Below are positions 9,134 through 16,812 of a stretch of DNA of 64,000 bases, piece by piece; position 1 is the first letter of the stretch; each line of letters opens with the position of its first letter. Both the position numbers and the translations under genes were made by a program. The DNA lies in NCBI RefSeq assembly GCF_000732945.1, contig NZ_CP008944.1, positions 1,479,784-1,543,783 of the forward strand, in the 5' to 3' direction. The notes beneath the pieces were generated by a model. The model saw nothing but the letters and a program-made list of their open reading frames with translations, was not told where the DNA came from and made no database searches. This DNA comes from Corynebacterium atypicum (lineage in GTDB: Bacteria; Actinomycetota; Actinomycetes; Mycobacteriales; Mycobacteriaceae).

Positions 9134-9874
9134 ATGACTGCCCAGAAGCATCTGCCCACCCAGCGGCACACGGTTTTTCAGAACTCTCTCATGTCCGCCC
9201 TGCTCGACGGGATTTACGATGGCGAGCTTACCGTGGGGGAACTGCTCGGCCACGGCAACTTTGGCATCGGCACCTTCGACGCCCTGGATGGCGAGATGAT
9301 CGTGCTCGACGGCGTGTGCTATCAGGTCCGTGGCGACGGGACGGCGAGACAGGCTGACCTCACCCAGCGCTCCCCGTTTACCGTGATGACCAACTTCGTA
9401 CCGCTCATCGAGTCCCGCCCGCCGGAGGGGCTGCGCCGCGGCGAGTTGTCCGGCTTCATCGACGAGCTGCAGCCAAGCGAGAACTACATGTACGCGGTGC
9501 GGATCACCGGCCGCTTTTCCACGGTCACGGTGCGCACGGTAACCAAGCAGGATAAGCCCTACCGGCCGATGGTCGAGGCCACTGGCGATGACGCCGAGCT
9601 CACCTTCACAGATGTCGAGGGCGTGATCGGCGGTTTTCGCACCCCGGTCTACGAGAAGGGCATCGGGGTGCCGGGTTGCCACGTGCACTTTATCGACGCC
9701 GCGCGCACCGCCGGCGGGCACGTTTTGGACTTCACGCTCGCGGCGGGCAGCGTCGAGCTGTGCCCTGGCACTGATTTGGAGCTGCGTTTGCCCCTGACAA
9801 CGCAGTTTTCCACGGCCGAACTTACCCCCGGTGACCTGGACGAACAGATCCACCGCACCGAGGTCAAACGTTGA
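9134..9874 (+). CDS. budA: Alpha-acetolactate decarboxylase
   Basis: 246 residues, full length for the family. Family motifs are visible: QNSLMSALLDGIYDGELTV, LGHGNFGIGTFDALDGEMIVLDGVCYQ, and the metal-binding GVPGCHVHFIDAARTAGGHV with two active-site His. The enzyme decarboxylates 2-acetolactate to (R)-acetoin, diverting pyruvate overflow to a neutral product. It lies 45 bp after glgA on the same strand, with no acetolactate synthase or butanediol dehydrogenase gene nearby, so 2-acetolactate would have to come from the valine pathway. The position next to the glycogen genes is unusual. Confidence 0.93.
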   Translation: MTAQKHLPTQRHTVFQNSLMSALLDGIYDGELTVGELLGHGNFGIGTFDALDGEMIVLDGVCYQVRGDGTARQADLTQRSPFTVMTNFVPLIESRPPEGLRRGELSGFIDELQPSENYMYAVRITGRFSTVTVRTVTKQDKPYRPMVEATGDDAELTFTDVEGVIGGFRTPVYEKGIGVPGCHVHFIDAARTAGGHVLDFTLAAGSVELCPGTDLELRLPLTTQFSTAELTPGDLDEQIHRTEVKR

Positions 9875-10102
9875 ACCACTCCTGCCAGATTCCGCCCTTA
9901 GCACGCCGGCAGCGAACACGCAGGCGCGGGAAAATTCGGGTACAACGGGAAGTAAACCGCCGGGCGCTTGGGCCCGATCCACGGTGTCCCCCAAGCAGCT
10001 GCCGGTCGCTCCATCTTCCTCTATCCGATTGAGCTGTGCCTGGTGAACGCCGGCGGTCCATCACTTTGCAGACTTGAGCCTTGAAATAAGGAGTGGGACT
10101 TT

Positions 10103-11587
10103 ATGGAGGAAAAGAGCGGCCACCTTCGCTATCGCCCGGAAATGCACGTCACCTCCGATCGCGGGGTGCTGATGGCGCCCGCGGCGGCCTTGATCGACGG
10201 CGATTGCTGGCACCTTTTCCACCAGTACCGCCCCGCAGCAAACGCGGCGCCGCGGTGGGGCCATCAGGCCTCCTGGGACACCCCCTACGAGTGGGAGACG
10301 TGCGACGACGTGCTGGCCGCCGAGGGCGAAGAGACCCTGGTGCGCGCCGGTTCCGTACTGAGCGTGGATAACGGCTTGAATCTCTATTTCACCTCGGTCA
10401 CCGAGACCGGTACGGCGGTACACTTAGCCCGCATCGAGGACCCGGAGGCGACCACCTCCGATATCTCGGAGGATCCACTGGCCTTGGACCAGAACGTGCG
10501 TCGCGTCGGTGAGGTCGTGGGCAACGAGTTGGGCGCGGCGGCCGGGCTCTACGACTTCCGCTCCCCCTGCGTGATACCCGGGTGGGCCAGCGAAACCGAT
10601 CGAGCCGCCGGGTTGTCCGGCTGGCTGATGCTCACGGTCACCGGCAGCCAGGAAGCCCCCCGGCTTGCGGTACTTCGCTCCGAGGACGCCTCGACGTGGG
10701 TGCTCGAGGGGGCGCTGCGCTTCGACGGGGATACCGGACTGAAAGAGGAGACGGCCATCGTCTCGCCGCGGATGATCAGGTTGCGCGACGAGGTTGACGG
10801 CGAGATCTATGACATCTTGTTGGTCACCATCGAGCACCACGGCGTGGATATCTCCGGCTACCTCATCGGCAAGTTAACCGGCGCCGACTTTGCCGTCACC
10901 ACGCCGTTCCAGCGCATCGACTTCGGCCACGACTTCACCCGCCCCCGCAACACGAACCTCTCCGACGCGGGCGACCCGCGCTGGCAGCGCGGGGTGATCT
11001 TTGGCCTGGTCAACGGGGTGGGGCGCTTCGACGATCCGACCGAGCACCTGTCGCTGGAGAAGGAGTCCTGGGCCAACGCAATCTCCCTGCCGCGGGTGAT
11101 CAGCCTCCAGGGCGGGATGCTCTTCCAGACGCCGGCGCGCGGGCTGGTGGAGGCCATCACTCGCACCGAGGCCGCTCGCATGTGGACTGGGCTCTGCGAG
11201 ATCCCGGAGGGCTCGACGTTGAGCGTGGACATTATCGACGCCGCCGGCGAGGTAGCTGCGCGCGTCAGCCACCGCGGCAGCGTGCTCGAGCTCGACCGCT
11301 CGATGAACAAGCACCACCAGGGCGACGCCGTGGCGAGCGCTCCGCTAGCTGAGGGCGACTCGGACTCGTTGACCATCGTCGCTGACGGATCCGTGGTCGA
11401 GGTGTTCGCTGACGGCGGCGCCGTCGCGATGGCTAGCAGGGTCTATATCGACGCCGCTGCGCCGACGTTCCGGGTTAGCGCCGAAGGCGGCGCCCGCGTG
11501 GAGAACTCCTTCGAGCGCGGTCCTGAAACCATCTCTCCGGTGACTCCCGACTGGGCCAGGCCACGGCTGGGCCGAGAGCTTCTCTAG
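10103..11587 (+). CDS. GH32-like protein with degenerate catalytic site (probable pseudo-glycosidase)
   Basis: 494 residues. The overall pattern is glycoside hydrolase family 32 (levanase/invertase): WHLFHQYRP and RWGHQASWD match the HLFYQYNP...WGHAxSxD blocks, RAGSVLSVDNGLNLYFTS matches the SGSAV block, and a C-terminal beta-sandwich with VEVFADGG is present. However, the three catalytic carboxylates appear to be absent. The nucleophile block WMNDPNG is GVLMAPAAA (21-29), the RDP block is FRSP (152-155), and the acid/base block WECPD is IVSPR (219-223). It may bind or sense fructans or sucrose, or have a different activity. AAGGAG precedes the ATG at 10103. It may be transcribed with budA, 228 bp upstream. 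Confidence 0.75.
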   Translation: MEEKSGHLRYRPEMHVTSDRGVLMAPAAALIDGDCWHLFHQYRPAANAAPRWGHQASWDTPYEWETCDDVLAAEGEETLVRAGSVLSVDNGLNLYFTSVTETGTAVHLARIEDPEATTSDISEDPLALDQNVRRVGEVVGNELGAAAGLYDFRSPCVIPGWASETDRAAGLSGWLMLTVTGSQEAPRLAVLRSEDASTWVLEGALRFDGDTGLKEETAIVSPRMIRLRDEVDGEIYDILLVTIEHHGVDISGYLIGKLTGADFAVTTPFQRIDFGHDFTRPRNTNLSDAGDPRWQRGVIFGLVNGVGRFDDPTEHLSLEKESWANAISLPRVISLQGGMLFQTPARGLVEAITRTEAARMWTGLCEIPEGSTLSVDIIDAAGEVAARVSHRGSVLELDRSMNKHHQGDAVASAPLAEGDSDSLTIVADGSVVEVFADGGAVAMASRVYIDAAAPTFRVSAEGGARVENSFERGPETISPVTPDWARPRLGRELL

Positions 11588-11618
11588 CACGCACCGCTCG
11601 GGGTGCGCGGGTGTGCTG

Positions 11619-12497
11619 CTAGGAGTCGCCTCCGGCTCGCCGCCAGCGCGTGATGGTGCCCCGGGCGGTGACCGTCATGCTGCGCGGCAGCCGCACGATT
11701 CTTTCAGCCAGCACCTGGGGCTCGATGTGCCGCGCCGACGGGCTCATCCCGATCTGCGTGGCGATCGACTCCTGGTCCAGCGTCATCTCAAACTCGACGC
11801 GCTCCGGCTCGCCCGCCAGTTCCAGGTGGCCTTCCGCTTGGGTACGCATCCGCTCGACCTTCCCGGATTCCACACCGATGATCCCCAACGGCTCGCGCAG
11901 TTCGTCCAGGTGACCGGGATCGGCGGTAAGCACAACCACCTCGCCTGCTGGCTTGAGAATGCGCGCAAATTCCGCCGGGTTGCGCGGCGCGAACACCACT
12001 GCGACGGCGTCCACCGCGGCGTCGGCAATGGGCAGCCTGGACCACGCGTCGGCGACCACTGCCCCCACCCGCCCGTGACAGTGTGCCAACCGCTTGGCTG
12101 CCGCGACCGAGACATCCAGCCCCACTCCCCGTGCCCCCTCGATGCTGTCCAAGGTGTGCGAGAGGTAATAGCCGGTCCCCGCGCCGACCTCGCAGATCAC
12201 CGGTTCGGCGGAATCCGGCAGCCCAGCCATCTCCACCACGTGCGACACGGACTCGGTGACCGCTTCGACGAACGGCGCGAAGTGGCCGCGCCCCAGAAAC
12301 GTCTCGCGGGCCGCGACCATCTCCGCGCTATCGCCGGGGTGCTTCAATCCCGCGCCCGCGGCGAGTGTCACGTAGCCCTGCCGTGCCACATCAAAAGAAT
12401 GGCCCGACTCAGAGACGAGCCGGGCAAAATCATCGGCACCGCGCAGCGCAGTGCCGTCTTGTGGGTCAGCGAGAACATCGATTACGTCGGCCAGCAT
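11619..12497 (-). CDS. RlmA-type 23S rRNA (guanine-N1) methyltransferase
   Basis: 292 residues from the ATG at 12497, preceded by AAAGGA at good spacing. The N-terminal part matches the RlmA family: GHSFDVARQGYVTLAAG, GDSAEMVAARETFLGRGHF. The SAM-binding core is EVGAGTGYYLSHTLD, followed by GLDVSVAAAKRLA and RNPAEFARILKPAGEVVVLTAD. The Cys residues of the zinc ribbon in E. coli RlmA are missing (LADPQDGTAL in place of CPxCxxxL). The family methylates G745 or G748 of 23S rRNA; the TlrB branch confers macrolide resistance. Which base is modified here cannot be told. It is convergent with the GH32-like gene. Confidence 0.8.
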   Translation of the reverse strand: MLADVIDVLADPQDGTALRGADDFARLVSESGHSFDVARQGYVTLAAGAGLKHPGDSAEMVAARETFLGRGHFAPFVEAVTESVSHVVEMAGLPDSAEPVICEVGAGTGYYLSHTLDSIEGARGVGLDVSVAAAKRLAHCHGRVGAVVADAWSRLPIADAAVDAVAVVFAPRNPAEFARILKPAGEVVVLTADPGHLDELREPLGIIGVESGKVERMRTQAEGHLELAGEPERVEFEMTLDQESIATQIGMSPSARHIEPQVLAERIVRLPRSMTVTARGTITRWRRAGGDS

Positions 12498-12594
12498 CGC
12501 AGCGCGTCCTTTCCACACCAGGCTGTCCTGGCGAGCGATAAGTTATTGAGTAAACAGCTTATCGTTCGACGCGCTGCCGGCCGGCACGCGCCGC

Positions 12595-12762
12595 CTACTT
12601 CGCCGCAGCGCTCAGCAAGCCGCCGAGCTCACCAGCCTCTTCCTTAGTCAGCTCGATGACAAGCCGGCCACCACCATCGGAAGGGATGCGCATCACGATC
12701 TTGCGGTTTTCCTCCACCGCTTCCATCGGGCCGCTCCCGGTACGGGGTTTCATCGCTGCCAT
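12595..12762 (-). CDS. Small conserved actinobacterial protein (DUF3117)
   Basis: 55 residues from the ATG at 12762, which has AAGGAG upstream. The frame is open 18 codons further, but that part is not conserved. The sequence AAMKPRTGSGPMEAVEE, then RKIVMRIPSDGGGRLVIELT and the short helix EEAGELGGLL, is the DUF3117 pattern, which is nearly universal in actinobacteria and has no known function. It lies between the rlmA-like gene and the DivIVA-domain gene on the same strand. Confidence 0.88.
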   Translation of the reverse strand: MAAMKPRTGSGPMEAVEENRKIVMRIPSDGGGRLVIELTKEEAGELGGLLSAAAK

Positions 12763-12842
12763 ATTTATGAGCTCCTTTTCTGGCGCACGTCGTCTACCCC
12801 AGCTATGATAGTCCAATTTGCACTTTGGCCGGCCTGCGTAAC

Positions 12843-13142
12843 TTAAGATTCTCCCGCTAACGGGGTATCTACCTGCGAATTCTTCCTACCGCCGGGGGCG
12901 GACAGGCGCGCGATGGCGTCGAGCACCTCCTCGACCTGCTCCGGACGGTACCCCCGCGGCACGATCTCAAAGCGCACCGCGTCGAGGTCCCCGGACTCAA
13001 CTGCCTTGAGGTTCCACTGCGCTACCGCCGTCGAATCCACCTCCGGCACGCTTTCCCCGCGACCAAAAGCACGCCCCGCCACAAAGGTGCCCACCACCAC
13101 GAAAGCGGCGAGCACCACAACCAGAAATATCCACGAGCCCAT
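12843..13142 (-). CDS. Short membrane-anchored DivIVA-domain protein
   Basis: 99 residues. One membrane helix (WIFLVVVLAAFVVVGTFVAG) is followed by a cytoplasmic part. RFEIVPRGYRPEQVEEVLDAIARL resembles the N-terminal DivIVA signature (F....RGYxxxxVxxfL). The start at 13142 (MGSW) lies 4 bp after the gpgS stop, so the two are probably co-translated; an upstream in-frame ATG falls inside gpgS. DivIVA/Wag31 proteins organise polar growth in corynebacteria. This one is too short to form the coiled-coil scaffold, and its role is unknown. Confidence 0.75.
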   Translation of the reverse strand: MGSWIFLVVVLAAFVVVGTFVAGRAFGRGESVPEVDSTAVAQWNLKAVESGDLDAVRFEIVPRGYRPEQVEEVLDAIARLSAPGGRKNSQVDTPLAGES

Positions 13143-13146
13143 GGTT

Positions 13147-13920
13147 TTACAGGATAGAGGCAAGCGGCGGGCGCTCGTCGACTGCTACACCGGAGACCCC
13201 GGCGCGCGCCAGAATCGTGGCCGCGACCGTGCGAGCCATCGGCTTAAGCTCGGCCAGCGGCCGGTTACGGTGGGCGCGCGGCCCCAACGCCACCTCCGCT
13301 ATGGCGCCGACGCCGCAGCGGCGCGCGACGTCGATAATCAGCCCGGACTCCACGCCGTAGCCGGAGACGAAGGGCAACTGGACGGCGAGCTCGCGGCGGA
13401 TCGCGTACTCCCCGCCCAGCGGCTGGTCCAGGCCGGCGAGCTGGGGGAAAAGCAGCCCAAGAAGCGGCTTCGCGGTCAGTTCGGTCACCCGTCCGCCTTC
13501 GTGCGCCACGCCGTGCAGATCGCGCCGGTACGTAGCTTTAACCAGCGCCACCGCCGGGTCCGCGAAGGGAGCGACGAGCCGGCGGATCATGCCGGGGGCC
13601 GGCCGTTTCAGGTCGGCGTCGACAAACGCCACGAACTGCCCCTGGGCCGCCGCCACCCCACGCCAGAGCGACTCCCCTTTTCCCGCGCGCGGGCTGATCC
13701 CCGGCAGCACCTCGCGCCAACCGACGACTCGGGCGCCGGCCTCCCTCGCGCGCCGGGCCGTGGCGTCCGCGGAGTCGGCGTCGATGACCAGGATTTCCTG
13801 CGGTCCGTCCGCGGCCACCGCCGCGACCACGCCCGCCACCGTCTGCTCCTCATTCAGCGCCGGGATGACAACGCTGGTGCGCGCCACCCGGGCCCGCAGC
13901 TTATCCGTGGCGTTACTCAA
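13147..13920 (-). CDS. gpgS: Glucosyl-3-phosphoglycerate synthase
   Basis: 257 residues starting at a TTG that overlaps the folP2 stop (TTGA). No ATG lies between there and the conserved core. The GT-A fold shows SVVIPALNEEQTVAGVV, LVIDADSADATARRAREAGA, the region PRAGKGESLWRGV and the metal-binding FVDADLKR. PLGGEYAIRREL and GYGVESGLIID follow, as in mycobacterial GpgS. It transfers glucose from a nucleotide sugar to 3-phosphoglycerate, the first step to glucosylglycerate and methylglucose lipopolysaccharide in this group. Translational coupling to folP2 is likely. Confidence 0.88.
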   Translation of the reverse strand: MSNATDKLRARVARTSVVIPALNEEQTVAGVVAAVAADGPQEILVIDADSADATARRAREAGARVVGWREVLPGISPRAGKGESLWRGVAAAQGQFVAFVDADLKRPAPGMIRRLVAPFADPAVALVKATYRRDLHGVAHEGGRVTELTAKPLLGLLFPQLAGLDQPLGGEYAIRRELAVQLPFVSGYGVESGLIIDVARRCGVGAIAEVALGPRAHRNRPLAELKPMARTVAATILARAGVSGVAVDERPPLASIL

Positions 13921-14774
13921 GCCAGACCCCGGATCGTCGCCACCGGGAAAGCCGTCTGCTGGATCGCGGCCGTCATGCGGATGACGTCGACGGTCTCCTG
14001 GACCTCGTGCACGCGAAAGGCAGCGACGCCGCGGGCGGCAGCCCAGGCCGTGGCCGCAAGCGTGCCGGCTACCCGCTCGCCCACCGGGCGCCCGCATGTT
14101 TCCCCGACAAAGTCCTTGTTGGACAGCGCCATGAGCACCGGCCAGCCCGTGGCGACGAGTTCGTCCACGCGGCGCAACAACTCCAGGCCATGAAAGGTGT
14201 TCTTGCCAAAGTCGTGGGTGGGGTCGACGAAGATTTTTTCCTCGGGCACCCCGCAGCTCACTGCCCGCTCGGCCAGCCTGGTCGTCTCTGCGATGACGTC
14301 CGCAACGACGTCGTCGTAGTGCACCCGGTACGGGCGCGTGCGTGGGCGCGCACCGCCGGTATGCGAGCAGACGTAGCCCACCCGGTGGGCTCCGGCGACC
14401 TCGACGAGCTCCGGGTCGACGCCCGCCCACGTATCGTTAATCAACCCCGCTCCGGCGGCAATCGCGGCCTCTGCGACCTCGGCGCGCCAGGTGTCCACTG
14501 AGACAGTCACCGAGGGGTGGCGCTGGCTTACGGCCGCAATCACCGGCACGACCCTGTCGATCTCCTCGGCGGCATCGACGGCCTCGCCCGGCCCCGCCTT
14601 GACCCCACCGACGTCCAGGATGCTGGCCCCCTGAGCCACGATCAGGTCCGCGCGCTCGAGCGCCTTTTCATCGCTAAAGTTCGCCCCGCGGTCATAGAAC
14701 GAATCCGGGGTGCGGTTTAAGATGCCCATCACCTTGGCTAGGGGCGCGCTGGCACGCCCCGGTCCCGATTCCAT
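13917..14774 (-). CDS. folP2: Dihydropteroate synthase homologue (FolP2 type)
   Basis: 285 residues from the ATG at 14774, which is preceded by AGGGAG; an upstream in-frame start at 14816 lacks such a site. Pterin-binding domain motifs are VMGILNRTPDSFYDRG, ASILDVGGVKAGPG, VSVDTWRAEVAEAAIAAGAGLINDTWAG and FVDPTHDFGKNTFHGLELLRR. DHPS joins p-aminobenzoate to dihydropterin pyrophosphate. The second, gpgS-linked paralogue in mycobacteria (FolP2) lacks that activity, and this gene's linkage to gpgS points to the same group. A folate-specific role is therefore uncertain. Confidence 0.85.
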   Translation of the reverse strand: MESGPGRASAPLAKVMGILNRTPDSFYDRGANFSDEKALERADLIVAQGASILDVGGVKAGPGEAVDAAEEIDRVVPVIAAVSQRHPSVTVSVDTWRAEVAEAAIAAGAGLINDTWAGVDPELVEVAGAHRVGYVCSHTGGARPRTRPYRVHYDDVVADVIAETTRLAERAVSCGVPEEKIFVDPTHDFGKNTFHGLELLRRVDELVATGWPVLMALSNKDFVGETCGRPVGERVAGTLAATAWAAARGVAAFRVHEVQETVDVIRMTAAIQQTAFPVATIRGLA

Positions 14775-14825
14775 CACCAGTGCTCCCTTACGCTTGCAGT
14801 GCAGCTGATTGCCCACTGGGCCAGA

Positions 14826-15602
14826 CTACTTGGGGCTGGACTCGTAGCAGTGCCGCACCGGGGCCTGCCTCAAGTGCTCGACTGCTTCCGATACCGAGTC
14901 AGTAACCAGGAAAATATCCAGGTCCTGCGGGTTGATCATGCCGCGGGCAGCGACCTGATCGCGCAGCCAGTCGATCAGCGGGCCCCAGTAGTCGCTTCCC
15001 ATCAGCACGATCGGGTAGTTGGTCACCTTACCCGTCTGCGTCATACACAAGACCTCGAAGAGCTCGTCGAGCGTGCCAAAGCCGCCAGGCAGGCACACGA
15101 ATCCCTCCGAGTACTTCAAGAACATCGTCTTGCGCACAAAGAAGTAGCGAAAGTTCAGGCCCAGGTCCACCCACTGGTTCAGCGCCTGCTCATGCGGCAG
15201 CTCGATGCCGAGGCCCACAGACAGCCCGCCGGCCTCGCTACACCCGCGGTTAGGTGCCTCCATCAAACCCGGCCCTCCGCCGGTGATCACAGCGTAGTCC
15301 GCCTTAGCCAGCGCCCCGCCGAGCTCGACGCCCAGGGCGTACAGGGGGTCATCTTCTAGGACTCGGGCGGAGCCAAAGACGGTCACGGCCGGCGGCAGCG
15401 AAGATAGCGCGTCGAACCCGGAGACGAACTCGCTTTGGATGCGAAGGACCCGCCACGGATCGGCGTGAATCCAGTCGTGATCAGCTGCCATTTCTAAAAG
15501 CCGCTGATCGTACGTGGAACTCTGATTCTCCGCCACGCGCTTGAGCACCGGGCCAATGAGCATCCGGCGCTTGTCCTCGCTCGGGGTGATTTTTGGCGTC
15601 AT
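14826..15602 (-). CDS. LOG-family protein (TIGR00730 Rossmann fold)
   Basis: 258 residues from the ATG at 15602. The LOG/lysine decarboxylase-like signatures are present: VFGSARVLEDDPLY, ITGGGPGLMEAPNRG and CLPGGFGTLDELFEVL (PGGxGTxxE). Family members hydrolyse cytokinin riboside 5'-monophosphate or other nucleotide N-glycosidic bonds. It lies between dapE and folP2 on the same strand, which is the usual arrangement in corynebacteria. The physiological substrate in bacteria is not established. Confidence 0.88.
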   Translation of the reverse strand: MTPKITPSEDKRRMLIGPVLKRVAENQSSTYDQRLLEMAADHDWIHADPWRVLRIQSEFVSGFDALSSLPPAVTVFGSARVLEDDPLYALGVELGGALAKADYAVITGGGPGLMEAPNRGCSEAGGLSVGLGIELPHEQALNQWVDLGLNFRYFFVRKTMFLKYSEGFVCLPGGFGTLDELFEVLCMTQTGKVTNYPIVLMGSDYWGPLIDWLRDQVAARGMINPQDLDIFLVTDSVSEAVEHLRQAPVRHCYESSPK

Positions 15603-15628
15603 GAGGTCAAAACTAGCCCGTGTGCCGC

Positions 15629-16741
15629 CTACTCGCCGATCAGGAACCCGTCGAGGGAGCCAGCGAGTGCCTCGATCTGCGCTAACGGGCACTGCTCGTC
15701 CGGCTTGTGCGCAAACCCGGGGTCCCCGCAGCCGAAGTTGAGCGCCGGAATGCCCGCGGCAGCGAACCGGGCGACATCGGTCCAGCCGTACTTGGCCCGC
15801 ACCTCGACTCCCAGGGAGTCCACGAGCTCGTGCGCGATCGGGGTATCCAGGCCCGGGGCGGCCGGCGGGGCGACGTCGTCGACCGCTATCTCGACCCCCT
15901 CGTGCTCGCCGAGAACCGCATACACGTGATCCAGGGCCTCCTGGGCGGTGCGGTCCGGGGCAAAGCGGAAGTTGATCGCGCATTCGGCGGCGTCCGGGAT
16001 CGTGTTGTTGGCCACCCCGGCGCTCAGGCGCACCACGTTGAGCCCCTCCCGGTAGACGCAGCCACCCACCTCGACCGCTTCGCGGGCGGCGTAGTTGCTG
16101 ACGGCGGCGATGATCGGGGCGAGCTTGTGGGCGGCGTTGTCGCCGAGCCAGGCGCGCGCCGAGTGCGCACGCGTGCCCCGGGCGGTGGCGATCACCCGGA
16201 TCGAGCCCTGACAGCCGGCCTCGATCACGCCGTCCGTCGGCTCGCCCAGCAGGGCGAGATCCCCGGCCAGCCACTCCGGGTGGTCCTTTTCCAGGTGACC
16301 AAGCCCGTTGAACTCAGTCGCCACCTCTTCGCCCTCGTAGGCGATAAAGGTCAGGTCACGGTTGAGCCCGGGGTGGCCGGCAAGCCTGGCGAAGGCGGAC
16401 AGGTAGACGGCCAGGCCGGACTTCATGTCTACCGCCCCGCACCCGAAGAGGGTCTCCCCCTCGACGCGGTGCGGGGTATTGCCGGCCAGCGGCACGGTAT
16501 CTAGGTGCCCGGCAAGAATGACGCGCTCGCCTAAGTTCCTGTGCGTGCGCGCGACGACGGTGTTGCCGAAGCGCGCGACCTCGATCTCGGCGGTGGCGCG
16601 GGCGACCTCGTGGACGGCGGCTTCAATGGCCGTCGCGATCGCGTGCTCTTCATGCGAGGGGCTCTCGATGTCAATCAGCCGCTTGGTTAACTCGACGGGA
16701 TCGGAAAGTACGGGGATAAGCTGGGCGCCTAGATCATTCAT
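15629..16741 (-). CDS. dapE: Succinyl-diaminopimelate desuccinylase
   Basis: 370 residues. M20 peptidase-family features are ILAGHLDTVPLAGN (metal His and Asp), the GCGAVDMKSGLAVYLSA block, FIAYEGEEV (catalytic Glu plus metal ligand) and the dimerisation domain with HSARAWLGDNAAHKL; FGCGDPGFAHKPDE contains the last metal His. The enzyme removes succinate from N-succinyl-LL-diaminopimelate, making LL-DAP for lysine and peptidoglycan. It is in the same window as dapD and dapC, so three consecutive succinylase-branch steps are encoded within 8.5 kb. It diverges from the permease cluster. Confidence 0.95.
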   Translation of the reverse strand: MNDLGAQLIPVLSDPVELTKRLIDIESPSHEEHAIATAIEAAVHEVARATAEIEVARFGNTVVARTHRNLGERVILAGHLDTVPLAGNTPHRVEGETLFGCGAVDMKSGLAVYLSAFARLAGHPGLNRDLTFIAYEGEEVATEFNGLGHLEKDHPEWLAGDLALLGEPTDGVIEAGCQGSIRVIATARGTRAHSARAWLGDNAAHKLAPIIAAVSNYAAREAVEVGGCVYREGLNVVRLSAGVANNTIPDAAECAINFRFAPDRTAQEALDHVYAVLGEHEGVEIAVDDVAPPAAPGLDTPIAHELVDSLGVEVRAKYGWTDVARFAAAGIPALNFGCGDPGFAHKPDEQCPLAQIEALAGSLDGFLIGE

Positions 16742-16812
16742 ACCCCGTTAGCGTACCGGCACCGGTATTCGGCTACCCTGTGTGCATTACACACAACAAC
16801 TAAAAGGCTACA

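Noticed and set aside
10103..11587. Calling the GH32-like protein an active levanase or sucrase
   Set aside because: All three catalytic carboxylate positions appear substituted, so an enzymatic name is not supported.
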